DNA from: DQWO01 sp964478545
Lineage (GTDB): Bacteria; Desulfobacterota; Anaeroferrophillalia; Anaeroferrophillales; Anaeroferrophillaceae
Direction: 5' to 3'
NCBI GenBank assembly: GCA_964478545.1
Contig: CAYZIS010000001.1
Location: forward strand, 164,941-228,940
Length of the DNA stretch: 64,000 nt
Shown in pieces: positions 53,091 to 61,567 of this stretch. How positions within the stretch are numbered: position 1 is the first letter of the stretch; the number at the start of each line of letters is the position of its first letter. The notes beneath the pieces are model-generated. The model searched no databases, was not told where the DNA came from, and saw nothing but the letters and a program-made list of their open reading frames with translations. The translations under genes and the position numbers were made by a program.

Positions 53091-53765
53091 ATGAAAAACA
53101 AGGAATACTTCAAAAAAATTGAAAAAGAATATCAAGAAGCGACCGCATATAATGATGAGTTATATCAAAATATTGCCACCGAACTTGATAAGATTCTTTG
53201 GGGCAAGGTCATTGATTTCGGCAATGGCGGAATTATCAACTATAAAACCGAACACCTGGAGAAATTGATCTGCGTTGACATAATAAATGAGGAGCGTGAA
53301 CTGTCTCACCATAAAATAGATTTTATTTATGGAGATTTTTACGATATTGAGCTGCAATACCAGGCAAATTGCGTCTTATCCCAACTCATGTTGCACCATT
53401 TAGTCGACAATGAAAAAGTGAAAAAATCCCTTGGTAAGCTGAAATCCATTCTTGCAGAAGATGGGAAGTTTATTATTGTTGAAGTTGAATTTTCCTGGAT
53501 TCTTGAACTGTTGCAAAACATTTTCAAGCCGTTTATCTTTAAAGTGTTGGCAATGATAAACAAGCCAAGTCTGCGTTTTTTTTCTCACAAAGGACTGATA
53601 AAATTATTAACAGAAGCAGGATTTGGTAACATCAAGACTCAAAGTATACCAATTGGTGAAAAGATTAGTCCCGCATCGGTTCTCTTTCCAAAGCTTAAAA
53701 TTCCCGGCAAATTCTACCCATTCAAGTGTGTGATAATGGAAGCACAAATTGTTAACACGGAATGA
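53091..53765 (+). CDS. Methyltransferase-like protein with divergent motif I
   Basis: 224 residues starting at ATG 53091 just after the preceding stop. The layout is that of class I methyltransferases (VIDFGNGGIINYK as motif I, ICVDIINEE as strand beta2, NCVLSQLMLHHLVDN, LKSILAEDGKFIIVE), but motif I is FGNGG instead of GxGxG, so SAM binding may be altered. The last part (FFSHKGLIKLLTEAGFGNIK) is normal. Substrate unknown; the neighbours suggest a glycolipid. Confidence 0.65.
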   Translation: MKNKEYFKKIEKEYQEATAYNDELYQNIATELDKILWGKVIDFGNGGIINYKTEHLEKLICVDIINEERELSHHKIDFIYGDFYDIELQYQANCVLSQLMLHHLVDNEKVKKSLGKLKSILAEDGKFIIVEVEFSWILELLQNIFKPFIFKVLAMINKPSLRFFSHKGLIKLLTEAGFGNIKTQSIPIGEKISPASVLFPKLKIPGKFYPFKCVIMEAQIVNTE

Positions 53766-53796
53766 CGAAGAAAAAACTTATTAGAGAGTCCTTTGC

Positions 53797-54957
53797 ATGA
53801 ACAATCAACAAGTATATGAGTTAAGCATCATTATGCCATGCCTCAACGAGGCTGATACCGTTGAAGCGTGCGTGAAAAATGCCCTTTCATTTCTGGAAAA
53901 ATCGGCAATAGTCGGGGAAGTCATCGTTGCGGATAACGGCAGTACGGATGGATCTCGTGACATTGCCTGCCAAGCCGGGGCCCGGGTGGTCGACGTGAAG
54001 GACAAGGGGTATGGCAATGCTCTCCTGGGTGGTATTCATGCGTCCCAAGGGAAATATATCATTATGGGAGATGCCGACGAATCCTACGATTTTTTGCATC
54101 TGGAACCCTTTGTCCAAAAACTGAGGGAAGGGTATGACCTGGTCATGGGAAATCGTTTCAAAGGTGGTATTGCCCCCAACGCCATGCCGTGGTTACATAA
54201 ATATTTAGGCAATCCTGTCTTGACCAAAATTGGTCAAATCCTTTTTAAATGTCCATGCAAAGACTTTCATTGTGGATTGCGTGGTTTTACAAAAGAGGCT
54301 GCAAGCAGAATGGAACTGCGAACCACCGGGATGGAATTCGCCAGTGAAATGGTGGTTAAAGCAACTCTGTTTGATATGGAAATTACCGAAGTGCCGACAA
54401 CCCTGTCGGTTGATGGGCGTAGTCAGCCGCCGCACCTTCGTACCTGGCGAGACGGCTGGCGCCATCTGCGTTTTTTACTTCTTTACAGCCCCAAGTGGCT
54501 TTTCTGGTATCCAGGGTTAACACTTATGATCATTGGAGCCGTTATCAGTTTGTCGCTCATTCGAGGGCCTGTCATTATTAACGAGGTCACCTTTGATCTC
54601 CACACCTTGCTTTACGCGGCCATGGCGGTTATTCTTGGTTTTCAATCCACTATGTTCGCCGTGGTCAGCAGAACCTTTGTTACCACTGAAAATCTCTTGC
54701 CTCCTTCGCGGCGTCTTGATTTCTTATATCGCCATTTCAAACTTGAAATTGGCTTGATTGCAGGTACAATCTTTTCTATCTTCGGGCTGGGCGGATCTAT
54801 TTATACTATTGTCCTATGGGGCAGCACCTCATTCGGAAGGCTTGATCCTGGGGTAACAATGCGTATCGCCATTCCATCACTGACGTTATTGACTTTGGGG
54901 ATGCAAATTATACTTTTTAGTTTCTTGATCAGCATTATGAATTTGAAAAGACGATGA
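53797..54957 (+). CDS. DPM1-like polyprenyl-phosphate glycosyltransferase with membrane domain
   Basis: 386 residues. The GT2 domain has LSIIMPCLNEADTVEACV, VIVADNGSTDGS and IIMGDADESYDF (DAD metal site), with KDFHCGLRGF typical of dolichyl/undecaprenyl-phosphate mannose or glucose synthases. Three or four helices in the last 150 residues anchor it. It would supply lipid-linked sugar for the periplasmic DUF2142-like or LtaS-like enzymes. The stop overlaps the next methyltransferase start by 4 bases. Confidence 0.8.
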   Translation: MNNQQVYELSIIMPCLNEADTVEACVKNALSFLEKSAIVGEVIVADNGSTDGSRDIACQAGARVVDVKDKGYGNALLGGIHASQGKYIIMGDADESYDFLHLEPFVQKLREGYDLVMGNRFKGGIAPNAMPWLHKYLGNPVLTKIGQILFKCPCKDFHCGLRGFTKEAASRMELRTTGMEFASEMVVKATLFDMEITEVPTTLSVDGRSQPPHLRTWRDGWRHLRFLLLYSPKWLFWYPGLTLMIIGAVISLSLIRGPVIINEVTFDLHTLLYAAMAVILGFQSTMFAVVSRTFVTTENLLPPSRRLDFLYRHFKLEIGLIAGTIFSIFGLGGSIYTIVLWGSTSFGRLDPGVTMRIAIPSLTLLTLGMQIILFSFLISIMNLKRR

Positions 54958-55577
54958 ACCTGCTTGAACAAATACACGAAAAATATTTTTTTGGTCGCCG
55001 CATACGAGTCCTTTGTGAAAATCTTGCTAAATATATTCCACCCAACGCCACTCTCTTAGATGTGGGGTGTGGCGATGGATCGTTGGCTGCAAAAATAATG
55101 CAGCGGCGGCCTGATGTTGCCATCAAGGGGATAGATGTTCTGGTCCGGGATAAAGTCCATATCCCCGTGGAATTATTTGACTCTGCAAATTTTCCGTATG
55201 ATGACGCAAGTTTTGATACGGTCATGTTTATCGATGTGTTGCATCATACTCAAAACCCGGAATGTCTCTTGCGGGAAGCGGCACGAGTGGCCCGAAAGAA
55301 CATCATTATTAAAGATCATCTATTGAACGGATTTTTTGCTGGTCCCACCCTGCGTCTTATGGATCACGTTGGCAATGCCCGGCATGGAGTCAATCTGGTT
55401 TACAACTTTTGGCCTAGGGCTCAATGGCAACAGACCTTTGAGACAATAGGTGTTACCTCTGAGAAATGGTGCGAGCGGCTCAATATTTACCCATGGCCGA
55501 TGGGATTCATTTTCGATAGATCACTGCACTTTATCTCCAGCCTCTCGGTTCCAGAAAAGAACAACGCTTACCAATAA
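54954..55577 (+). CDS. SAM-dependent methyltransferase
   Basis: 207 residues. LLDVGCGDGSLAAKIM, IKGIDVLVRDKV and FDTVMFIDVLHHTQNPECLL are clear motifs I, post-I and II/III. Short form with no extra domain. It overlaps the GT2 gene before it by 4 bases and touches the next methyltransferase (TGA/ATG overlap at 55577), so three genes form a unit. Substrate unknown. Confidence 0.8.
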   Translation: MNLLEQIHEKYFFGRRIRVLCENLAKYIPPNATLLDVGCGDGSLAAKIMQRRPDVAIKGIDVLVRDKVHIPVELFDSANFPYDDASFDTVMFIDVLHHTQNPECLLREAARVARKNIIIKDHLLNGFFAGPTLRLMDHVGNARHGVNLVYNFWPRAQWQQTFETIGVTSEKWCERLNIYPWPMGFIFDRSLHFISSLSVPEKNNAYQ

Positions 55578-56140
55578 TGCTTTTAGACGAAATTCTCCAA
55601 AAATGGCGCATGGTTAAAGCAATGCGCCACATTCCAAAACATGCCAGAGTACTGGATGTTGGTAGTGGAAATGGTCGCCTGTTTCAACTTCTTGGCGATC
55701 ATATAACTGAGGGTATTGGTATTGATCCTCTGCTTGCTGAACCTATTAGCCATGCGAATTACAGTCTCGTGCCCGGAAATTTCCCAACCCAGGTTCCAAA
55801 AGGAAAACTATTTGACGCCATAACCATGTTGGCAGTTATTGAGCATTTTCCTGAAGATCTTCTTCAACATTGTAATGAAATATGTCGAGATTTGCTCCAT
55901 GACGGTGGTCTTGTCATTATTACAGTTCCTTCGAGATATGTTGATACCATCCTATCCATCCTCAAATTGCTCCGCTTGGTTGATGCTCATACGCTTGATG
56001 AACATCATGGCTTTGAGGTGTCAATGATAAGTGAAATTTTCTCCTGTGACTCCTTTGAGTTGATTTATAGGAAACATTTTCAATTGGGTCTGAACAACCT
56101 TTTTGTATTTAAGAAAAAAAGATGGCCACGGTCGTCATGA
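55577..56140 (+). CDS. SAM-dependent methyltransferase, second of a pair
   Basis: 187 residues. RVLDVGSGNGRLFQLLG, GIGIDPLLAEP and FDAITMLAVIEHFPEDLLQHC are the SAM-binding and core motifs; HHGFEVSMISEIF occurs in glycan-cluster methyltransferases. It follows its neighbour without a gap. The next 740 bases have no intact gene. The pair may methylate two positions or one carrier and one sugar (guess). Confidence 0.8.
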   Translation: MLLDEILQKWRMVKAMRHIPKHARVLDVGSGNGRLFQLLGDHITEGIGIDPLLAEPISHANYSLVPGNFPTQVPKGKLFDAITMLAVIEHFPEDLLQHCNEICRDLLHDGGLVIITVPSRYVDTILSILKLLRLVDAHTLDEHHGFEVSMISEIFSCDSFELIYRKHFQLGLNNLFVFKKKRWPRSS

Positions 56141-56878
56141 TATGCCATGTACCCTTTGGATTTCTCAAGCCCAACGCGTTTTTTTAGAGTTTTCAGAACA
56201 AATCCCCCACTTTATTTTCATTCCTTTCATCACCCTGATGGTGTAGGTCGATTACACCATGAAGCCATGAAGAGCGTGAAGGGGTTTTGATAGATTGAGT
56301 GCAAATCTTTCAATTATATTTCCACTCGGGAGGGAAGCTGTGGATGGAGAGCACCCTGATGATATGGTTAATTTCATAGGACGTCCAAACCCTTCAGATT
56401 TTCAAGATCAAAATAGTCACTGCAGCTGAAAGTTTTTGCCAGTTTCTTGCCACCACAAAAGACATAACACGAAGGGGTTTTTCTGTCAGCCGCCCCTCTG
56501 CCTCTTTTTTCTCTGACAGACGCGGCTTCCATGGGGTATTTTGTTGTTTGTTAACTAAATTAAGCGGTTAGCTATTAGCTCAATGAATTCAAAATGTTTT
56601 GTTATTTGCAGCTTTAACCCGTTTGGTGTTTTAAGTTATTTAGTGTCCATTTGGAAATGGTGGTTTTGAGCGAGCTCAGGCATCCGGTTTTCTCAGTTTA
56701 AGCTACAGTGCCAGCTTCAGATGCCCACGAATGAGATCAAGCCACCATTTTTTACGTTCTTTTTCAGTTTTCGGGTATACCTCACCATTGAGGCAGTTTT
56801 TCTCCCTTGAAAATTCGGCGTTCCGTCTGGTCGATGATTTTTCTCATGAGGATGACTGCACGTTCCAAATGTAAAGCC
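56141..56878. other. 738-bp degraded region with IS-like remnants and a small minus-strand frame
   Basis: No intact gene. Two short minus-strand frames have protein-like composition: 56374-56532 (52 codons, with SCYVFCGGKKLAKTF and SDYFDLENLKGLDVL) and one overlapping at its end. 56782-56880 is transposase-like and listed separately. Nothing else was recognised; the segment looks like decayed mobile DNA. Confidence 0.5.
56374..56532 (-). CDS. Possible 52-residue protein, unknown
   Basis: ATG at 56532 to TGA at 56374. The product is basic at the N-terminus (REKRGRGAADRK) and ends in a compact CYVFCGGKKLAKTFSCSDYF segment. The frame has no clear ribosome-binding site. It may be the tail of a lost mobile-element gene. 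Offered with low confidence. Confidence 0.2.
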   Translation of the reverse strand: MEAASVREKRGRGAADRKTPSCYVFCGGKKLAKTFSCSDYFDLENLKGLDVL

Positions 56879-56880
56879 AT
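56782..56880 (-). pseudogene. ISNCY-like transposase fragment
   Basis: The minus strand encodes MALHLERAVILMRKIIDQTE then RRIFKGEKLP and a stop. LERAVxLM-x-KxxxQTxRRxFxGExxP is the pattern I know from ISNCY-family transposases near the N-terminus. Only 32 codons are left, and the frame then breaks. Confidence 0.5.
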
Positions 56881-58690
56881 GTTCAACAGAAATAAAATAT
56901 ATCGTTTGCCGGGATTGTTCAGCTATTGCCTGCTGGCTTTAGGGCTTCCAATATTGTGTGTGTATCGTTCCATCAGCATTTGGCGCTTGGTCAGCCAACA
57001 TACCGGAAGCAGCGAACCGGTTTATTGGAGTGTCCTTCACCAGGATGCCATTGTCATTGGCATTGTATTGCTTCTGTTATACCTGGGATTTTTCAATCCT
57101 TTTTTTAGACGTTTACAGCCCCTGAGTTATCTTCCCAGAATATGCGCAGCCTTTATCGGTCTGGCCTACACCATGGATGTGTGGATGACCCTAAACTTTT
57201 ACACCCGATTGTACTACCGCAACATTCTTAAATACGGCCAGGAGTTCAAAAATGGTCTGAGTTTGCTGGCAGGATTTTTGCCGGATTGGCTCTACTGGAT
57301 CCCCCCCGGGATTTTAGCCATACTGGCGGGCCTCTGTTTATTTTTCATGTTTTTTGTATTCCTGCGGTTTCAGTTTAAACAGCGATTTTCTCCACTGCAT
57401 GGTCGCATTTTGTTCGTCCTTGGGTTCTGTTTGCTGCTTTTGAGCCTGACACCTATTAAGCGCATCAATCGCCCGGGGGCTCTTTATCAAAACCTGTTCA
57501 GTTTCAACCTGCCAAAAGGCGTCGACAAACCTTACACGGAAGTCTTTATTCGTAACTTGCAGCAATCCGCCCCACCTACAGAAAAACATATCGCCGGTCT
57601 GGCGTCGACGCCTGATATTATTGTTCTGATCGTCGAATCGCTTTCGGCAAGCCACAGCCGTTACTTTTCAGGGATTCATAACTACACCCCCCACTTTGAT
57701 GCCATCGCCCGCGACAATATCAGCCTGATCAACTTTTTTGCAAACGGCCCTGCCACCGAGCATGGCCTGATTGCCTTGCTGTTAGGAGAAGTGCCACTGC
57801 CAGGTGTAATGCTCGACAATAACCAGGCCTTTACCTGCTTTTACAGAGAAAAGTCCCTTGCAACATTTATGAACCTGGCCGGATATACTTCTCTTTTTCT
57901 CAGTACAGGAGATCTGTCTTTTACAAACAAGCAGGACTGGTTGGAACATATTGGCTTCCAGATCATCGAAGGCCACAAAACTCCTTTTTATAAAAAGCTG
58001 CCCCGGTACCATTTTAGGGCCGCCCCGGATCAGGCCCTTTATGACTATGCCCTAAAAAAATTGGCGGCTTTAAAATTGACTCAAACCCCTTATTTTATGG
58101 TCTTGGAAACGGTTTCAAGCCATTTGCCCTATACAAATCCGGTGGGCGGTCCCAGAACCGAAAAGGCGATTTTCAACTATGTGGACCGTGAGTTAGGTCG
58201 ATTTTACCAGAGACTTCAGAAAGCAGACTTTTTTGACGATGGCATCCTCATCATCGTCGGTGACCATCGTGTGATGGCGCCCCTGTCCAGTGCCGAATAT
58301 GACCGCTTTGGTAAATCGGCGTTTGCCAGAATTCCGTTAGTTGTTGCTTCAGGCGGAAAGAAACGCCGTCGAATTGAAGTCCCCTTTCAGCAAACCGATC
58401 TGATCAGTTCATTAGAATACCTGGTATCCGATTCATATCGACTCGGTGAATGGCATGGCAATTTTTTTCACGAGCCGCCGATTGCACCCGCCTGCATCCT
58501 GGTACCGCTGACCAACGATCCGGATTTGGTTTATGCGCAATGCGGAAACACCATCGGATACATCAAGCTGGATGGGGACAATACCCGCCTTGACAAGGGA
58601 AATATTGCCGCTCCGGTTTTGCCGAAACTTCTCGACCACATCAACAGAGCCCGGATTGCCCTGTGTCCTCCCTCGAAAGCTAGCAAATAG
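56879..58690 (+). CDS. LtaS-like membrane phosphotransferase (alkaline phosphatase superfamily)
   Basis: 603 residues: five N-terminal membrane helices, then an extracellular sulfatase-fold domain. Residues matching the LtaS catalytic set are E253 (VESLSASHSRYF), T293 (NGPATEHGLIALLLGE), H415 (SSHLPYTNP) and D462/H463 (GDHRVM), at almost the same numbers as in Staphylococcus LtaS. It should transfer phosphoglycerol or a phosphoethanolamine-like group to a surface glycan in the periplasm. ATG at 56879 has no good ribosome-binding site and sits in the IS remnant, so the true start is unsure. Confidence 0.8.
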   Translation: MFNRNKIYRLPGLFSYCLLALGLPILCVYRSISIWRLVSQHTGSSEPVYWSVLHQDAIVIGIVLLLLYLGFFNPFFRRLQPLSYLPRICAAFIGLAYTMDVWMTLNFYTRLYYRNILKYGQEFKNGLSLLAGFLPDWLYWIPPGILAILAGLCLFFMFFVFLRFQFKQRFSPLHGRILFVLGFCLLLLSLTPIKRINRPGALYQNLFSFNLPKGVDKPYTEVFIRNLQQSAPPTEKHIAGLASTPDIIVLIVESLSASHSRYFSGIHNYTPHFDAIARDNISLINFFANGPATEHGLIALLLGEVPLPGVMLDNNQAFTCFYREKSLATFMNLAGYTSLFLSTGDLSFTNKQDWLEHIGFQIIEGHKTPFYKKLPRYHFRAAPDQALYDYALKKLAALKLTQTPYFMVLETVSSHLPYTNPVGGPRTEKAIFNYVDRELGRFYQRLQKADFFDDGILIIVGDHRVMAPLSSAEYDRFGKSAFARIPLVVASGGKKRRRIEVPFQQTDLISSLEYLVSDSYRLGEWHGNFFHEPPIAPACILVPLTNDPDLVYAQCGNTIGYIKLDGDNTRLDKGNIAAPVLPKLLDHINRARIALCPPSKASK

Positions 58691-58823
58691 GTATTTTAAA
58701 AATTTCATCCAAAGCACGAAGTGGACAAAAAAGGCATAGGACCCTATATTTTTTCAACCGGCAAAAGCAGATTGGCGGGGCGTAACCCTAACGTCCCTCT
58801 CCCTTTTTTTTGTTCTTTATTCT

Positions 58824-58853
58824 TTGACAACTGCAGCTCAACTGGGGTATGAT
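58824..58853 (+). promoter_or_regulatory. Sigma-70 promoter of the coiled-coil protein gene
   Basis: A perfect TTGACA (58824-58829), 18-bp spacer, then TATGAT (58848-58853). The next gene starts 45 bases downstream. Confidence 0.7.
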
Positions 58854-58898
58854 TTTACCTGTTGGTGAACAGATAAAGCATGGGGAGGGAACATCTTG

Positions 58899-59222
58899 AT
58901 GGAAAAGGATCATCTGGAAATTCTGCTTGAAGATGTGAACGGTAAGTTCGACCTGGTGCTGGAGGGGCATGAAGGATTGCGCAATGATATGCGGCGGCTG
59001 GAAGAACGGTTGTGTGAAAAGATAGACTTGAGTGCTGCCAAGATCGAAGTGCTGGCCGACCACACCAATGAGCGCTTTAATTCGATGGAGCATAAACTCG
59101 AGGCGCTGGACGAAAAACTGAGTAACCGTATTGACGCGGTGGCCGCCGATCTCGCCGCCCACCGCCGGGACACAGAGGTCCACGGCGGCTACCAGGTCAG
59201 TGAAATCCCACCTGAAAAATAG
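58899..59222 (+). CDS. Small coiled-coil protein
   Basis: 107 residues, cytoplasmic, no signal peptide. Heptad pattern throughout (LEILLEDVNGKFDLVLEG, RLEERLCEKIDLSAAKIEVL, MEHKLEALDEKLSNRIDAVAADL) predicts a long parallel coil. ATG at 58899 (or TTG at 58896) follows GGGAGGG at 58880. Own promoter upstream and a hairpin repeat downstream make this an isolated transcription unit. I know no function; small coil proteins of this type are frequent in Desulfobacterota genomes. Confidence 0.7.
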   Translation: MEKDHLEILLEDVNGKFDLVLEGHEGLRNDMRRLEERLCEKIDLSAAKIEVLADHTNERFNSMEHKLEALDEKLSNRIDAVAADLAAHRRDTEVHGGYQVSEIPPEK

Positions 59223-59293
59223 GGGGACACCATGCTAAATGCGATGATGAATGATAATGTTCCACTTTTTTCTTATGGTGCCCCCCCTATTTT
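59216..59293. repeat. REP-like hairpin element (GGGGGACACCAT family)
   Basis: AAAATAGGGGGACACCAT (59216-59233) pairs with ATGGTG plus CCCCCC and TATTTT (59275-59293), with about 41 bases between. It overlaps the stop of the coiled-coil gene and is followed by AAAAAGAATTATT. It could end that transcript. The GGGGACACCAT core resembles dispersed REP sequences. Confidence 0.6.
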
Positions 59294-59499
59294 AAAAAGA
59301 ATTATTTTCCCTTCATGTTCTGGTGAAATGAAATCTGGGTTGCGAGCCACGCCCGCTTTGGGTTTTTGTCCGGCAGTTGGTTGAATTCAACCAATGCTGT
59401 TTAATACAAGCCACTGTCTGCGGGGAGTGGAATGCCGGAATCCCGCATAGATAAACACTTTCCATCATGGCATGAAGATTGCTATCAATATCTATTGCT

Positions 59500-60393
59500 A
59501 TGAAAAAGATCCTCGCCATCTTCATTCTTTTATTGATCAGTCTGTCGTCGGCCGCCGCTTTCGGTGACGAGCAGCCGCAGGCTTCCATGTATCTCTGGCG
59601 GTTGATCAATGAGGCCCGGGTTTATCCTCTGCGGACCATTGGGTCTCTGGGGATTGACGAAGAAACCGCGCGCCTGGCGCTGGGCGATGATGCCTGGATG
59701 TTCGATCAAGGATTGCCTCCCCTGGCTTGGAATGATGCTCTTTTTCAGGCGGCTACTGGCCATAATCAGGATATGGTGGCCCAACTCCATTACAGCTCAA
59801 CAGGCTTGGATGGTTCCAGCGTTGCTAACCGAATTGCCGTTGAGGGTTATGATGCGGTTGCGGCCGGCGAACTCCTGGGGCTCATGGCCTTTCCGAATTA
59901 TATGGAGCCCTTGGAAACCGCTGAAATGGTTTTTCAGTGTTGGTTGATGGATGAGTTGAGTATTGGTTATCAGGGCGACAGACGGATTTTCAGTCGGGAT
60001 TTTACCGAACTCGGATGTAGCTTCAATGCTGCGGTGCTGGAGCTGGGAGAGGCTATACCCCATAATGTCTACGTCGCCGTGATTGATTTTGCTTGTCCTC
60101 AGGAGCCACGGGTGTTTTTGCTTGGCAATGTCTTCCAGGATGTTAATGGTGATGGGCGATGGAATTACGGGGAAGGTCGCCCGGGAGTCGGGATGAGCTT
60201 TCAGGGCGTTGGCGGTGGCGAGGCCGGGATCATGGATAGTGGGGTATTTGGTGCTTACCAGGTAGAAATTTCCGGTTTTTATTGCACTGTCAGTGTCCTG
60301 GATGATCAGGGGCAGCCGGTTTTGAAAAGAATGATCAATGGTATGGCTTTGGGCCGGGAAAACAATGAATTTTTTGATTTTAGTCTCCAGTGA
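59500..60393 (+). CDS. Exported CAP-domain (SCP/PR-1) protein with EF-hand-like segment
   Basis: 297 residues with signal peptide (MKKILAIFILLLISLSSAAA). Residues about 30-195 match the CAP fold: LINEARVYPL, AWNDALFQAATGHNQDMVAQLHYSS (the H of the active-site-like pair) and AGELLGLM...IFSRDFTELGCSF. After it comes DVNGDGRWNYGEGRPG, a calcium-binding DxNxDG loop, then a beta domain. CAP proteins act outside the cell, often binding lipids or glycans. ATG at 59500 lacks a strong ribosome-binding site. Role here unknown. Confidence 0.8.
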   Translation: MKKILAIFILLLISLSSAAAFGDEQPQASMYLWRLINEARVYPLRTIGSLGIDEETARLALGDDAWMFDQGLPPLAWNDALFQAATGHNQDMVAQLHYSSTGLDGSSVANRIAVEGYDAVAAGELLGLMAFPNYMEPLETAEMVFQCWLMDELSIGYQGDRRIFSRDFTELGCSFNAAVLELGEAIPHNVYVAVIDFACPQEPRVFLLGNVFQDVNGDGRWNYGEGRPGVGMSFQGVGGGEAGIMDSGVFGAYQVEISGFYCTVSVLDDQGQPVLKRMINGMALGRENNEFFDFSLQ

Positions 60394-60499
60394 GTTGTTA
60401 TCAGTGGCGTTGTTTGCTGTTTATTGATCCGGAAAAGGAAAATAGTTGCATTTAATTATTAAAGCGGTTATGTAAACTAGCTGTATTTATTGGGAAGTG

Positions 60500-61036
60500 A
60501 TGAAAACAATCAGAATAATTGTTGTAAGTTTGTTCGTTGTTATGCTTGCGGGAGCGGGAGTTTATGCCGATTCAGAGCGAATTGTGGCTCGGGGCGACGG
60601 GATTAAGGTAACCGCGGCCGATATGGCGGCGATGAAAAAGGCTAGTAAGCAAGCGGGGCAGCCGTCAGAAAAGGCCCTGGTGGATGGCACGCTGAGGATG
60701 AAGCTGTTTGCCGCCGAAGCTCGTAAAGAAGGTCTTGAATGTCCGGCGGCAGCCGACAAGGGTGGGTTTGATCAGGATATCGCTCTGGCCCGGTGCTATC
60801 TGGAAGCCTGTCTGGCCGTCTTAACCCTCAGAGATGAGGCCGTAGAATCATATTACCGGGCGAACTGGCAAAAATTTGTCGATAAGAAAGATGGTGAACT
60901 GCAGGATATTGATGCTGACTTGCGGAAAATAATCGGGGAGCGGATACTTGCAGCCAAGAAAATGAACTTCGGTCTTCAGGAATACAATAGATTATGCGAA
61001 AAATACCATATTGTTTTTGCCGACAATGGCTCATAG
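60500..61036 (+). CDS. Small exported SurA-N-like protein
   Basis: 178 residues, signal peptide MKTIRIIVVSLFVVMLAGAGVYA. The mature part (IVARGDGIKVTAADMAAMKKAS...LVDGTLRMKLFAAEARKEGL) resembles the N-terminal domain of SurA/PrsA chaperones, without a PPIase domain. It ends in alpha-helical segments (DLRKIIGERILAAKKMNF). ATG at 60500 (GTG at 60497) behind GGGAAG. The next lipoprotein gene overlaps its 3' end by 43 bases. Confidence 0.55.
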   Translation: MKTIRIIVVSLFVVMLAGAGVYADSERIVARGDGIKVTAADMAAMKKASKQAGQPSEKALVDGTLRMKLFAAEARKEGLECPAAADKGGFDQDIALARCYLEACLAVLTLRDEAVESYYRANWQKFVDKKDGELQDIDADLRKIIGERILAAKKMNFGLQEYNRLCEKYHIVFADNGS

Positions 61037-61461
61037 GAAGCATACTATGCTTTTTGATTCTTTTGAGTTTGGGAAGTTGCAGCTATAATCAGGTTTTAAT
61101 CGAGAATGCCGACAACGTTTTTAAGGAAAATGACGGTTTAGAGGCGGCATTCAACCAGTACTGGTGGCTCATGGCCGGAAAGGAGGTGAAAAAAGCGTTT
61201 ACGATGGAAGCCCCTTATGCGCAGGAGATGATCAGCGAGGAAAGGTATGTTTTGTACAAGAAGCTTTTCCTGAAAGGTGAACTTGAAGAGATCAAGGTTC
61301 TGAAAGTAAACTGCGGTAAACCTTTTTTATGCTGTATCGATTGTCAGATGACCTACAACGTCAGGGGTAAGCGTCAAGTGCGTGAGTTGCGGGATTGCTG
61401 GGTCCGGGTGAAAAGTGGCTGGTATCATGTTTTCAGGAGCCCGCTGTTTTTTCCCATGTAA
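60994..61461 (+). CDS. Small lipoprotein, unknown function
   Basis: 155 residues. The lipobox LSLGSC gives Cys29 after a hydrophobic stretch, and the mature protein is a small alpha/beta domain resembling the NTF2-like shape (WWLMAGKEVKKAFTMEAPYAQEM...WVRVKSGWYHVFRSPLFFP). No family is recognised. It starts inside the previous gene in another frame, an unusual but plausible overlap; the two may be translated together. Confidence 0.6.
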   Translation: MRKIPYCFCRQWLIGSILCFLILLSLGSCSYNQVLIENADNVFKENDGLEAAFNQYWWLMAGKEVKKAFTMEAPYAQEMISEERYVLYKKLFLKGELEEIKVLKVNCGKPFLCCIDCQMTYNVRGKRQVRELRDCWVRVKSGWYHVFRSPLFFPM

Positions 61462-61567
61462 AAAAAGAGTGAATGCTGCAAGGGTGTCGAGTGTGTACAC
61501 CGAAATGGAAGTAAAGAGTGGTGCATTGACTGTACCGTATTGTCAACCTTTTGAATTGGAGAAGAAA

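Noticed and set aside
58734..58753. Weak hairpin ATAG-GACC-CTAT with T-run after the LtaS-like gene
   Set aside because: The stem is only 4 bp; not listed as a terminator.
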